Shown here one piece after another: positions 1 through 9,986 of a stretch of 64,000 nucleotides of DNA. The notes beneath the pieces were generated by a model, which saw only the letters and a program-made list of their open reading frames with translations, did not search any database and was not told the origin of the DNA. The stretch is taken from assembly GCA_001839685.1 (NCBI GenBank), contig MLAK01000627.1:1-64000 (forward strand), in the 5' to 3' direction. The translations under genes and the position numbers were made by a program. Positions within the stretch are counted from its first letter, which is position 1. Each line of letters begins with the position of its first letter. The DNA comes from Tritrichomonas foetus (Eukaryota > Parabasalia > Tritrichomonadida > Tritrichomonadidae).

Positions 1-41
1 AGTGATTTCGTACGTTAAGACTATTTGGTTTGTATACATCT
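1..41 (-). mobile_element. Terminal end of a TIR transposon copy, cut by the window edge
   Basis: These 41 bases are the reverse complement of the left end of the complete element at 3403-4498 and match the end of the copy finishing at 34655. The terminal inverted repeat ends in GTATACATCT at base 41. The rest of this copy must lie upstream of the window. If this family duplicates 8 bp, the adjoining target copy would be 42-49, which cannot be checked because the other side is missing. Confidence 0.85.
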
Positions 42-233
42 GATTGTATCAATATTTTCTATGATAATTCAAAAAAATTCAGAAAAGGAAACAATAGTTT
101 ATACAGAAAAAAGCACATTATCTAAATTTCTGAAGATAGTATTCAAATTACCACTTTAATTATCGTAAATCAGTGAATTTCATTGTAAAAATTTTCAATA
201 CTTCAATACAGCAGGTATTTTTCGACATACAGG

Positions 234-1484
234 ATGTCTATTCTTCCTTATGCTGAGAAGATGATTGTTGATGCTTCATCTGTTCAAACACCAGTAGCCA
301 AAAATCTCGAAGCCCTTCGAAAATTTGACGCCCAACTACGAAATAGTTTCAAAATCCAAATCGAAAGAAACAAAAAATACAGGCCGCCAAAGCCCACATC
401 AGTCATCGTCCACTTCAGACCTTTGATGCGAGTTTTAACCGCTTATTTAGAAGAAATTCAAGAGAATTATTTCGAGAATATTAAAAAGAATACAAAAACG
501 GTTGTGGAAGGAAATATCGCTCTAATTCAGTTCCTTCAAGCGAATACTGATAAAACTGTCAATCCAGACCAGTATGTGAAAGCATCTATCAATTATATGC
601 AAAGTACTCCAGAAATCAAAAAATTCACTTGGCTGAAGGTGGCGGTTGAAAATAAAGTTACAGCATTGGTCAAAGCACATGGATCAAAAAACATCAATAA
701 AATGGCCGTTGTAACTCTCAAGCAGGCCTTCACAAAATTTGACGAAAAGGAAAAATACATTCCAGTAAACCCTTTTGAATCTGTTCTGCCACACTACTTG
801 AATAACTCACCAAAGTATTCAAAAATGATTGATTCAATTGTTGAACAAATCACTCAACAATCTGTTCAAAGTTCAATGGTAACAATTGCTGAACTCACTG
901 ATTCTATTAAAGACTCCTTGCTTGATAAAAAAGAGGCAGAGGGTCACAGGTTTGTTGTATATTATGCCCTTGTTAGGTATTTGTTTTCTCAAGCGTATAT
1001 TGAAAGGCCAATTTTGGCAGCAAACGGAAAAGCAAATTTACTATTTTTAGAAAAATGTCAAATTTTCCAAAAAGCAACAGTTGGATCTTTGGCACTCCCG
1101 GCTAGTATTAAAAAGACATGTCCAGCAAATGCACCAGTTCGAACAATCTTCAGGGAACCACACATGAAAGCACTTAATGCAATTTCATTTTTAACTAATC
1201 CAATTGATATCATGATTCGAATTAATCGCGCTAGAATTTTAATTACGAAGTTTTTCAACGATGTCGCTGAAAAGGATGTCAAAATATTATTCACAATCCT
1301 CATTGCTTTGAACCCACCTTTAAATGCAATTTCAATCGCACTCTTCCTCCAAAAGTGGGGAGATATGAAGATGAATAACATGATGGCGATTTCTAAAGAC
1401 ATGTTTGTGGCTGGTGTGCAGCTTATCTACCAACTCGATGATGAAGATGAATATGAAGAAGAAGAGGATGAAAACGAAGAGTGA
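234..1484 (+). CDS. Hypothetical protein, possible VPS9-like C-terminal half
   Basis: A 416-aa intronless frame starting at the first ATG, with no signal peptide or membrane segment. It is mostly alpha-helical in character and ends in a very acidic tail rich in Asp and Glu (about residues 401-416). The segment at about 300-395 has a layout like VPS9 domains, the Rab5-type GTPase exchange module: a TNPIDIMIRI segment, then a helix, then FTILIALNPPLNAI, which resembles the conserved 'IvxxAxPPxLxS' strip. This is a pattern impression, not a proven match; the N-terminal 300 residues match nothing I recognise. A VPS9 protein would act in endosomal traffic. The gene lies between a transposon end and the convergent GH43 gene. 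It is almost certainly a real protein-coding gene; the function is a guess. Confidence 0.7.
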   Translation: MSILPYAEKMIVDASSVQTPVAKNLEALRKFDAQLRNSFKIQIERNKKYRPPKPTSVIVHFRPLMRVLTAYLEEIQENYFENIKKNTKTVVEGNIALIQFLQANTDKTVNPDQYVKASINYMQSTPEIKKFTWLKVAVENKVTALVKAHGSKNINKMAVVTLKQAFTKFDEKEKYIPVNPFESVLPHYLNNSPKYSKMIDSIVEQITQQSVQSSMVTIAELTDSIKDSLLDKKEAEGHRFVVYYALVRYLFSQAYIERPILAANGKANLLFLEKCQIFQKATVGSLALPASIKKTCPANAPVRTIFREPHMKALNAISFLTNPIDIMIRINRARILITKFFNDVAEKDVKILFTILIALNPPLNAISIALFLQKWGDMKMNNMMAISKDMFVAGVQLIYQLDDEDEYEEEEDENEE

Positions 1485-1663
1485 GTTTAAAACCACTATA
1501 TGCGTATTAAAAAGATAATTATCCATTATTGTTTATTATTATTTTTCTTAGTATTTTATTGCTGTGTTTGAGTTTTTTGTCATGTGTGATATTATATGCT
1601 AGACTATTCATAAAATCAGAGAAAATGATTTTCTTTAATGTAGTTTAGATATTAAATATTTTT

Positions 1664-3181
1664 TTAAACTTCATTGTATGTATTCTTTAAGTCTTTCTTC
1701 TTTCTAATTGTATAAATAACTATTGATACTATAGCAATGAGTGAAACAACACCTATTGTTATTGCAGCGATGGTAACGATATTTACTTTTGTAACTTTCT
1801 TCTTTATGTTGGATACAATGCTTTGTAATGAATTGTCAGATGTTGACTTGAACTTGATGAGATCTTCATCATAAAAATCTTCAAGTTTCCATTCTTCTGT
1901 GTAGTATAAGTTAAATCTATGTTCTTTCTTATTGATATACACTGGAAGCCAGACATATCTAGAGTGTTCAAGGTCATTTGACCACCAGCGATCACCAAAG
2001 TACATAACCTTTCCATTAGCGGCATCAATATCAACAAAATAAGTTGACTGTGAATCAAAAGTTCTATCTGAACCATCACCATCGCATGGATTTCCAATTT
2101 CTTCATATGGGCCGTAAAGCATTGTTGATCTATGAACAGTTGCAGCATTTGGTGCCCAGCCAGAGCAGCCACTTGTCATTAAATAATAATAGCCATCATA
2201 TTTGAAGATAGCTGGGGCTTCTCTACTCCAGGAATCAAGAATTCTTCCTTTGAAATCAATTCGATCTTTAGCAAATTCTTGTGGTGTTGCCCATGTTGTG
2301 TAAGTGTCATCTAAACGAGAGATGTACATGAATTGGTTTTCTTCACTTGAATAAATGGCATATACCATATCATCTGTATCTTTATATATTGTCATGTCAC
2401 GGGCCATTCCACGCGATTCGTCATGCCATCCTTCAACCCAATGCATTCTTTGAACATTAACAAGTTTATATGGGCCAAATGGCGTGTCTGAAACAGCAAA
2501 ACCAATCGAAGCTCTAACATAGTTTGAATATCCATAATCGCCCATACCATTCTTGATCCAATCAACAATATCCCAATCTCCTGGTCCATCCATATGGAAT
2601 GCAATTACGTAGTTATTATACTTCTTGTTATAAATGAATTTGGGTCTTTCAACAGTTGCAAATTTTCTATAGAGATATTTAAAACCAACAATCAAAGACA
2701 TTTCATCATATTCGATAAAGTTACCTTCTTCATCAGTCTTAGTAGCATAAGCTTTAAGGAAATCATGTGCTCTTTTAATATCATATTCAGAAACGCCTTC
2801 TTCTGGTGCTTTCAAATTTCCTCGGCGTTTCAATTCTCTCAAGTTATCAATATTGTGAGTGATTCCAGTTCCAAGTCCATCAAGTTGTTCAGGCATCATT
2901 TCATGTGTAAAAAGTGCCATTCCTTTATCTTCCCAGTTATATAAATCTGTTGAGGCATATCCATGAATACCAAAATCCCATGTTTTATCTTCACCAAACC
3001 AGACCCAGCAGCCCTTGGTGCCATTATTAAAGCAGTCATAATTCTCAACACGTGTCACAACACCACCATGACCTTGGATGAAATTTCCATTTGTATCTGT
3101 CCACCAGTCGCCAACTTTAATAGTGTTGGCTGCTGCAGCAGATCTAATGAGTAATCCTATCAACATAGCAAAAAAAGTCAT
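1664..3181 (-). CDS. Membrane-anchored GH43-type glycoside hydrolase (exo-beta-1,3-galactanase-like)
   Basis: 505 aa. A short hydrophobic signal peptide covers residues 1-18 (cleavage probably after the AAAA stretch), followed by a five-bladed beta-propeller glycosidase domain to about residue 435. A single membrane helix follows at about 465-490 with a basic tail (RKKK) of roughly 15 residues, giving a type I surface protein. The motifs VERPK (Glu178), REAPAIF (Glu321) and DSQST (Gln378), with a GCSGWAPNAA stretch between the last two, resemble the GH43 subfamily that removes galactose from beta-1,3-galactans. In that subfamily the usual Asp base is absent and a Glu/Gln pair is used. Substrate assignment is therefore an inference from motifs. 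A likely role is trimming host or microbial galactan-type glycans at the cell surface. It sits tail to tail with the preceding gene and near a GH35 beta-galactosidase. Confidence 0.85.
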   Translation of the reverse strand: MTFFAMLIGLLIRSAAAANTIKVGDWWTDTNGNFIQGHGGVVTRVENYDCFNNGTKGCWVWFGEDKTWDFGIHGYASTDLYNWEDKGMALFTHEMMPEQLDGLGTGITHNIDNLRELKRRGNLKAPEEGVSEYDIKRAHDFLKAYATKTDEEGNFIEYDEMSLIVGFKYLYRKFATVERPKFIYNKKYNNYVIAFHMDGPGDWDIVDWIKNGMGDYGYSNYVRASIGFAVSDTPFGPYKLVNVQRMHWVEGWHDESRGMARDMTIYKDTDDMVYAIYSSEENQFMYISRLDDTYTTWATPQEFAKDRIDFKGRILDSWSREAPAIFKYDGYYYLMTSGCSGWAPNAATVHRSTMLYGPYEEIGNPCDGDGSDRTFDSQSTYFVDIDAANGKVMYFGDRWWSNDLEHSRYVWLPVYINKKEHRFNLYYTEEWKLEDFYDEDLIKFKSTSDNSLQSIVSNIKKKVTKVNIVTIAAITIGVVSLIAIVSIVIYTIRKKKDLKNTYNEV

Positions 3182-3402
3182 GAGATAAATCTGTTACAAG
3201 TTCAAATTTAAAATGAAATGAAAAAAATTGAAATACTAAAAAGTTTATCCATTTGAATTTTTCAATGGTATATGTATTGAAAAAGCTGATTAGAGAATTT
3301 CAATTAGCATCATAATTGAATGGAATAACTTTTTTTTCAGAGACAAGAGAATTTTCAGAGTAGTTGGTGATATAATACTATCAAAAAGTTAATTGTTACA
3401 AT

Positions 3403-4498
3403 AGATGTATACAAACCAAATAGTCTTAACGTACGAAATCACTAAAATGATCCTTATCATCAGTATTACTTAATACCATCAGTCAAAAATCAAAACCCAA
3501 ATAGCTAAAAGAATGACGAAAATTTCCCTTATCGCAAACTTCGCAAATGGCCGAATTCAAAAATATTTTGAAAATGATTCTGAAGAAGCTATTGTTTCAG
3601 TTTTCGGGTGAACAGCTGTCAGTCAATTGTTAAATCTATTTTTTATAGTTATGAGCCATATTTATTCATAGTTTTGAAATTTTGCAACAATTAAACCGAA
3701 AAAAGAGCGATTTTGGAGAAAGCCTAAAAAAAAATTGTGAGAAGCTTTTTTTCCAAGAATCACAAAGATTATAATACTGCTTCCTATAATTCTATTTACA
3801 CTTCTTCTATCGATTTTTAATTAAAAATCGCGAAAATTTTGATAGTTTTAACTCAGTGATGTTGAATTAATTCAATTTCCATTTGACAAATATGAATGTA
3901 TTGAAATCTTTTCTGTCATAAAATTTTAGTATATGAAGAAAATAGACTGGCAGTCCTCAACAGCACATTCTCAAGCAGGGATACAGATACAACGATTGAA
4001 AGACCAAATCAAGAAAAATGGAATCCAATATGTTTTTTTCCAGACTCGATGCCAAGTGAATTTTCTGATGACTCGCCATTTAGATGGCAAAACATTCGTA
4101 ATCTTCTCATTGATGCCTAAATTTTTTTTATTTATATCAAAATTATTAATATTTTTTTTATACTTCATTTTTGTATTTTGGAAAACATTATAATTTTCGA
4201 TGGAGGGTCATATGATAATAAAAAGCACGATTTATGATAAGAAATAATCAAGATATTAATGCTATAAAATCACTTTTTATCTCAATAATTCTCAGAAATT
4301 TCTGTGGGGTTTATTTTTTTCTCACAATTTTTTTTTGGATTTGGTTTTCTCTGTATCTTGATTTTTAAATTATAATATTTATATATTATTAATATGATTA
4401 CAATTAAATAATTTTTAGATGACNATAATATCAANAATTATNCATTTAGATCTCTCAATAGTCTTCTACATCTAGAGCTAGTTAGTTTGTATACATCT
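3403..4498 (+). mobile_element. Complete TIR DNA transposon, probably non-autonomous, 1,096 bp
   Basis: The ends are perfect 14-bp inverted repeats (AGATGTATACAAAC at 3403-3416 and its complement at 4485-4498), with weaker matching for about seven more bases. The element is flanked by an 8-bp direct repeat GTTACAAT at 3395-3402 and 4499-4506, the expected target-site duplication. A near-identical second copy lies inverted at 33646-34655, and a third end is at 1-41. Inside are short frames only: 32 codons from an ATG at 3513, an 86-codon ATG frame at 3933-4193, and an overlapping frame at 3905-4120 with more protein-like composition. No DDE-type transposase is recognisable. An 8-bp duplication fits hAT, P, Merlin or some Mutator-like elements; the TIR alone does not decide. 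Ambiguous bases at 4424-4442 suggest several collapsed copies. Confidence 0.9.
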
Positions 4499-4619
4499 GT
4501 TACAATCGTGAATTTTCAGACATAATATTTAATTAATTGAGGTATATTGAATATTTCAATTTATTCAAATTTTAGATTCATATCATTTTTATTTCGTGAG
4601 TCAATCTATTTTAGTTAAG

Positions 4620-6464
4620 ATGCTAATATTCACATATATGATTTTAACACAATGCTCACGTACCTTTAGAATCTTTGATGATGAATTCCAAATGGATGGA
4701 AAACCATTCAGATATGTATCTGGCTCTTTTCATTATTTCAGGACAGATGCTGAGAAATGGGAAGACATCATTCTCAAAATGAAGAATTGTGGTCTGAATA
4801 CAATTCAAACCTATGTTGCCTGGAATTTGCATGAACCACGAAAAGGAATTTTCAACTTCACTGGAAATGCTGACATTGTTAGGTTCGTAGAACTCGTTCA
4901 AAAGCATGGCATGTACTTAATTTTAAGACCAGGTCCCTTCATATGTGCTGAATGGGAATTTGGAGGTTTTCCCTATTGGCTCCTTAAAGATGGAAACATC
5001 AAGAAACTTAGAGCTAATGATGATGCCTATATGGGTCATGTTAAAGAATACTTTACTGTTTTGTTTGATAAATTGAAACCATATATGTACCACAATGGTG
5101 GCCCCATTATCATGGTTCAAGTTGAAAATGAATACGGGTATTATGGTCTATGTGATCATGATTATATGAGAGAACTTGCTTTATTCACAAAAGAGAAGCT
5201 TGGCGATGAAGCTTTCTTGTTTACTGTTGATCCTCCATGGCGGGATACTCTTGAATGTGGAGCTGTGAAAGATTTGGCTTATGTAACTGTCGATTTTGGC
5301 GTTGGAGATCCAACAGATAACTTCCGAGTTATGAGAGAAATGAATGGATATGGTCCATATGTGAACACAGAATTTTATCCTGGATGGCTTGATCATTGGG
5401 AAGAAGGGCATCATTATGTTGATACTGATTCCGTTACTTCATCACTTGATAAAATGCTTGAATTAGGAGGAAATGTAAACTTTTATATGTTCATTGGAGG
5501 AACAAACTTTGGTTTCTATAATGGAGCCAATGGAGATAGTTCATATTATCAAGCTGATCCAACATCATACGATTATGATGCACCATTAAATGAACAAGGT
5601 GATATGACATTTAAATATCAGAAAATTAAGGAAACAATCGAGAAATATCGTCTGAAAAATGCCAATGAATCACGAAAATTCTTTTACCAAAATGGAGCTT
5701 CGAAAGTTAATGATCTTGATGTTAAAAACACAACAAAGAGAGGTTATGGAATTGTCAAGTTCACACATGGTGTTTCATTATTTGAAATTCTTCCATACCT
5801 AACACAACGTGAGCTATACTCTTTAGATGTTATGAACTTTGAAAATCTTGATGTTGATTTTGGATTTGTTATGTATCAAACTAATATTGAAGAGAATGGT
5901 AAGTTATGGATTCCATCAGTTCATGACCGAGCTAATGTCTACAACAATAATAAATATGTTGACACTATTCAAAGAAATAAAGAACATGATCTTTATGTCG
6001 AAACTGGAAATCTATCGATTTTGGTTGAAAATATGGGTAGAATCAATTTTGGACAAGCCTTCCATGAATATAAGGGATTAGTTAATGATGTAGAATTGAA
6101 CTCACGAAAGAAATACAGGTGGTTGATGAGTGGATTTAATTTCTCAAACATTGATCAAATCAAGCATTTAATCAATCATAAACAATTGCCAACAAAGGTG
6201 CCATCACTCTACAAAGCGACATTCAAAGTTGATAATGTCGCTGACACATTCTTAAATCCAACTGGTTTCACTAAAGGTGTTGTATTCATCAATGGAAACA
6301 ACCTTGGAAGATACTGGTCTGCAGGACCCCAATTATCCATATATGTTCCATCATACTTCCTTCACCAAGGAATTAATGAATTAATTATTTTTGAGATAGA
6401 ATCTCAAGCAGATAGTGTTCCATGTGTATGGTTTGAAGATAAGCCTCAAATAGCTTTATATTAA
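4620..6464 (+). CDS. Secreted GH35 beta-galactosidase
   Basis: 614 aa from the ATG at 4620; the frame is open upstream only through non-ATG codons. Residues 1-14 are hydrophobic and serve as a signal peptide. The GH35 TIM barrel covers about residues 20-345. Family motifs are clear: the RPGPFICAEWEFGG strip near residue 103, MVQVENEYG with the acid/base Glu171, and VNTEFYPGWLDHW with the nucleophile Glu251. The C-terminal part ends with the jelly-roll signature GVVFINGNNLGRYW and PSYFLHQGINELIIFE, as in other GH35 enzymes. The length fits the family (about 600-680 aa). It hydrolyses terminal beta-galactosyl residues; secretion is inferred from the leader and there is no C-terminal membrane anchor. 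Only 121 bases separate it from the transposon at 3403-4498, so its promoter region may include transposon sequence. Confidence 0.95.
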   Translation: MLIFTYMILTQCSRTFRIFDDEFQMDGKPFRYVSGSFHYFRTDAEKWEDIILKMKNCGLNTIQTYVAWNLHEPRKGIFNFTGNADIVRFVELVQKHGMYLILRPGPFICAEWEFGGFPYWLLKDGNIKKLRANDDAYMGHVKEYFTVLFDKLKPYMYHNGGPIIMVQVENEYGYYGLCDHDYMRELALFTKEKLGDEAFLFTVDPPWRDTLECGAVKDLAYVTVDFGVGDPTDNFRVMREMNGYGPYVNTEFYPGWLDHWEEGHHYVDTDSVTSSLDKMLELGGNVNFYMFIGGTNFGFYNGANGDSSYYQADPTSYDYDAPLNEQGDMTFKYQKIKETIEKYRLKNANESRKFFYQNGASKVNDLDVKNTTKRGYGIVKFTHGVSLFEILPYLTQRELYSLDVMNFENLDVDFGFVMYQTNIEENGKLWIPSVHDRANVYNNNKYVDTIQRNKEHDLYVETGNLSILVENMGRINFGQAFHEYKGLVNDVELNSRKKYRWLMSGFNFSNIDQIKHLINHKQLPTKVPSLYKATFKVDNVADTFLNPTGFTKGVVFINGNNLGRYWSAGPQLSIYVPSYFLHQGINELIIFEIESQADSVPCVWFEDKPQIALY

Positions 6465-6866
6465 TTTCAATAAAGTAGATTGTTTTGATAATATTGTTAC
6501 TCTTTTCTTTTATTTGTCCTTTTTATTTCAACCAACAATCAACTTTTGTTTTATCTTGAGTATTTTCATTTGTTGTCCAAAAACAAGTATATTAGAATGA
6601 ACAATAACAAAGTTATAATGAATGATTCTATTGTCTGTGAAATAGAAGAAAGATCTTTTTATATACTTCTTTTTGAAAAAAGGATTTTGATCCAATTTCG
6701 ATCTAAAAACAACTAATTTTACAGTGATACTCATGAAAGATTTGGTGTAATATATGAAAAGAAGATGATTTGAATGAAGTTGAATGAAAAGATTAGGTTT
6801 TGTTGTTTAATAATATGTAAATATAATAATAAAATGAATTAAATCGTTAGACCATCTTCAAATGCT
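6465..6866. other. Convergent intergenic spacer, nothing recognised
   Basis: AT-rich spacer between the 3' ends of the beta-galactosidase gene and the TMEM62-like gene. The only sizeable frame (68 codons on the minus strand, 6528-6734) has no supporting motif and is not called. Confidence 0.5.
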
Positions 6867-8840
6867 CTAATCGACTTTCTTCTTTGTGTTGTTCTTGGGA
6901 TTCCTCCAATCACGAAAAAACTCCGCGGGTGCCGAGAATCTCCAGAATAAAATAGAAACATGTAAAATAAATGGAATGAATACAAATAGTGGACTTATGT
7001 TTGTTAATGGTCCAGAAGCCTCTTTAACTGTTGTATTTAAGTAGTTCAAGGCTACAAAGTATCCACCAAAGCCTACACATGCATCCAAAATGAATATTGA
7101 ATGCCAAGGTTGGCTAATGGCCATTCCAGAAGCAAATAAAGCAGAAGCAAGAACAACCAACAACTCATATACTCCGCAAATAAGTTGTCCCCAAATATCA
7201 TAAACGAAAGTTCCCTCGAAATAGAAGCCATAAAGGCAATTGAAGCCAATATGGCCTTCATCTTCTATAAGGGAAATTGGAAGGAAGAGAGGAGCCAAAA
7301 ATGCTAAGAATAATTCAATTCTGAGCCATTTTGGAAGAGTCTGAATTCTTGATCTGACAGTCAAGAATCCACCAAAAGTGTAAAAACAAAAACCATTCGC
7401 AAAAATACAAGAATCAACAAAATTATCAAGAGTTAAATTCACAGGAAGTAAAATAAATAGAATCATTATCGTAAAGATTATACAATAAACAATACCAGTA
7501 CCAAACAAATTAACAGAACCATATCTAGTTTCAGTGAAGCTAGCCATTTTGCTGCCAACGAAGAAATCTATTTCATTTTCATAGTCTCCATAGAATTCAA
7601 TTGTATGATATCCACTATCTAACGATATAGGAAGTGAGTAAAGATATACATCTGGTTTGATTTCTCTTTGATATTTCACTTCATCTTCAGCAGCTCCTCT
7701 AACTTTGATATTCAACGATTTATTTCCGAAAACAAGGAGACGGATTGAAGTGTCACGTTCATTAAATACATTTCTATTCGAAATATGACGTACTGGAACT
7801 GGATGTGTCATAATTATTTTGGCTTCTTCGGCCTTTTTGAACGTGTGAAAAGAAACTCTGCCATTATCGAATGTGCAAATGCAAAAACTGGAATGTTCCT
7901 GAACATCAGATGCCGCAACTTCAAGAAAGCCGTCATGATGTTGAAAAACAGAATTTCTTGGATGAATATGTCCAGATAAATAAATTGATGCATTGCTTTC
8001 TTTAATGATTTCAATGAACGTCTTTTTAGTTGATGATACAGCTGTGTTCAACCAAAAGTGCATGGGATAGTGACATGCAACAATTATTGGCTTTTTTGCA
8101 TTTTTATGCTTTTCAAGTTCTTTTTGGGTGAAATCTAATATTTCTGTAGTAGGTCTAACAAAGTAATCAAATTTTGCATGAGGAGAAGGATACCTATATG
8201 GATTTAAAAGAACAAAAATGAAATTATCTGTTTCAGCGGATGACGCCCAGAACTCATCGACACGTTGATAGTTGTGTCTCGTAAAGAACTTTGTAAAATC
8301 AATAAAATTATGGTTCGGGGATTGGAATTTGTAGATTCCAAATTCATCATGGTTTCCAGCCAAATCGAAAACATTTTTGAACTTAGAATAGTATTCCTGA
8401 GTATTTTCATGATAATATTCATAATCTGGCTTATGTTGATGTCCATATTTTGAAAAATGGATTTCACCCCAATTATCGACGAGGTCCCCTGTAATTAACA
8501 AGTCGTCTATCGAAAAGTTTGCTAGTGCTGAAATTGAATTAAAAAATCGATAATTGGTGCTTCGGTCGACTGAATTTAAATGAATATCGGTGAGAAGGCC
8601 AAACCATTTCGGATCACTGTCGTCGTTCCATTTCTCCTTTATAGGGGCAGAATGGATAATTCCTGACTCTTGGACAGGCTGGTATTTAATTCCAATAATG
8701 CAAAATGAGGCGAGAAAGAGAATCCAAAAATATTGCGAGAAGAAGTGCTTGAGTGGATTGAATTGTATTGTATTAGATGAATCTCCTTCGTTGAGAAGGC
8801 CTACATCATCTTTACCCTGTTTTTCAGTCATTTTGATCAT
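6867..8840 (-). CDS. TMEM62-like transmembrane metallophosphoesterase
   Basis: 657 aa from the ATG at 8840 (ATGs at 8831 and 8873 are alternatives; the frame beyond 8873 opens only with GTG). A membrane helix lies near residues 37-51, then a calcineurin-like phosphoesterase domain with all metal-site motifs in order: TDIHLNS, ITGDLVDNWG, AGNHDEFG, ACHYPMHFWL and SGHIHP. A middle beta-rich segment follows, then a C-terminal block of about six hydrophobic helices (about residues 455-640) and a basic tail. This order (one helix, phosphoesterase, beta segment, multi-span C-terminus) is that of the TMEM62 family. The substrate is not known for the family. The catalytic domain should lie on the lumenal or outer face if the first helix is a signal anchor. 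The 5' end faces the C1orf43-like gene across about 70 bases, so the two promoters overlap. Confidence 0.85.
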   Translation of the reverse strand: MIKMTEKQGKDDVGLLNEGDSSNTIQFNPLKHFFSQYFWILFLASFCIIGIKYQPVQESGIIHSAPIKEKWNDDSDPKWFGLLTDIHLNSVDRSTNYRFFNSISALANFSIDDLLITGDLVDNWGEIHFSKYGHQHKPDYEYYHENTQEYYSKFKNVFDLAGNHDEFGIYKFQSPNHNFIDFTKFFTRHNYQRVDEFWASSAETDNFIFVLLNPYRYPSPHAKFDYFVRPTTEILDFTQKELEKHKNAKKPIIVACHYPMHFWLNTAVSSTKKTFIEIIKESNASIYLSGHIHPRNSVFQHHDGFLEVAASDVQEHSSFCICTFDNGRVSFHTFKKAEEAKIIMTHPVPVRHISNRNVFNERDTSIRLLVFGNKSLNIKVRGAAEDEVKYQREIKPDVYLYSLPISLDSGYHTIEFYGDYENEIDFFVGSKMASFTETRYGSVNLFGTGIVYCIIFTIMILFILLPVNLTLDNFVDSCIFANGFCFYTFGGFLTVRSRIQTLPKWLRIELFLAFLAPLFLPISLIEDEGHIGFNCLYGFYFEGTFVYDIWGQLICGVYELLVVLASALFASGMAISQPWHSIFILDACVGFGGYFVALNYLNTTVKEASGPLTNISPLFVFIPFILHVSILFWRFSAPAEFFRDWRNPKNNTKKKVD

Positions 8841-8894
8841 CCACTTTTTTGAATTAAAGATGATCGTTTTCATAGCAAAAATTATTTTCACCTT

Positions 8895-8900
8895 TCATTT
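8895..8900 (+). promoter_or_regulatory. Initiator (Inr) element of the C1orf43-like gene
   Basis: TCATTT with the presumed +1 A at 8897, 13 bases before the ATG at 8910. It fits the trichomonad Inr pattern TCA(+1)Y(T/A), and the distance is typical of the very short 5' leaders in this group. Confidence 0.6.
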
Positions 8901-8909
8901 CTAAAAAAA

Positions 8910-9503
8910 ATGGCGAAATCAGGATCGACGGTGATTGTGAGCGCGATTGTCATGATTGCCATTGTGGCCATCATTGCCTTTATTTTCCTCCTTTTTGTCT
9001 TTTTAATGACGCAATTTCGACGCGTAAGCTTAAATAAATCGATTCAAAAATTATTAGAAAGCGAGAAAAACGATAAACTACAAGTCACAGAAAAGCATCT
9101 CGGAAAGATGTATCCGCTAATCAAAGACACGTGGGATCGACGCGCAGATATTCATCCGATACCAGAATTAAAACGTCTCCAAAAGGGGTGGATCAGAATC
9201 GAAGACGATAAAGTTGTTTGCATTCGTGAGGAAATTATCAAATCACCCAAAGCGATTGAGCAGGCTGCAATTTCAGTTCATTCGGAATTATCTCGAAAGC
9301 CAACGCAAACCATGCTTCAATACCTCCGGTTTTTGGTCAATCAGAATGTTGGAAAGTTGACCATGCACAAATGTAACCGGTATTTGTCGTTTTACAGCGC
9401 GGCAAGATTTGGATCATCAAATTTGGTTTACACAAACGAAGACTATGCAATTTTCACAGGAGAATTAAACAAAATTTTGCAGGCCATATCTGATGGCGAA
9501 TAA
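8910..9503 (+). CDS. C1orf43/NICE-3 family membrane protein
   Basis: 197 aa. One long hydrophobic segment at residues 8-33 anchors the protein, followed by a basic stretch (QFRRVSLNKS) and a soluble cytosolic domain. The C-terminal part, with SFYSAARFGSS, then a Tyr-x-Asn-Glu-x-Tyr pattern and a final helix, parallels the human C1orf43 (NICE-3) motif YETARYGTGVFGQNEY. The middle 'RIEDDKVVCIREEIIKSPKAIEQAAI' region occupies the place of its 'YLYRMKALDAIRTSE' segment. The family is widespread in eukaryotes, is placed at the Golgi and mitochondria in animals, and has no agreed biochemical function. A clear TCATTT initiator lies 13 bases upstream, and the gene is divergent from the TMEM62-like gene. 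The assignment rests on remembered family motifs, so moderate confidence. Confidence 0.7.
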   Translation: MAKSGSTVIVSAIVMIAIVAIIAFIFLLFVFLMTQFRRVSLNKSIQKLLESEKNDKLQVTEKHLGKMYPLIKDTWDRRADIHPIPELKRLQKGWIRIEDDKVVCIREEIIKSPKAIEQAAISVHSELSRKPTQTMLQYLRFLVNQNVGKLTMHKCNRYLSFYSAARFGSSNLVYTNEDYAIFTGELNKILQAISDGE

Positions 9504-9986
9504 TTTTGACATATTGCGTCAGCAATTGATTTTATTAATGAAATTTGTATTTGACATGTTAGAATAAAATAATTTGGTTTAAATACTCTTTTGAATTTTT
9601 ATTTTAAATATGGCATCCATTTGGACTGTCATGAAGAAAGTATCACAAATGTGAATGCGCTTTTTATATCTCCGATATTGAACTATTTAATTAAAAAATG
9701 ATTTATGAATTACTTCTTTCCTATGAAGCACTTTTTAAAAAAGTAAGAATTATTTATTATTAATATTTTCGATAAAAATCAGTCATTCCTAGGATGAGTA
9801 GATTTTTTGGCCCAGCAAGTTAATGATATGAAAAAACAACATGACGATATGATGATGAAAAAAAAAAAAAAATATGGGATTTCATGAATCTATAAAAAAA
9901 TGCAGTAATGAGATTTTGAGAGAAAAACAAATATATTGAATGCGTGTAGTTATTCAAAAGTCGTTTTAGTCATTTTATTACGCCAT
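9504..9986. other. Convergent intergenic spacer with a poly(A) run
   Basis: AT-rich spacer between the C1orf43-like gene and eL36. It contains an uninterrupted run of about 14 A near 9859-9872 and no convincing frame or RNA gene. Confidence 0.5.

Noticed and set aside
4596..4619. Upstream extension of the beta-galactosidase
   Set aside because: The frame there is opened only by a GTG; the first ATG at 4620 starts the signal peptide.
8873..8891. Longer N-terminus for the TMEM62-like protein from GTG at 8891
   Set aside because: Eukaryotic genes rarely start with GTG, and downstream ATGs at 8873, 8840 and 8831 are available.
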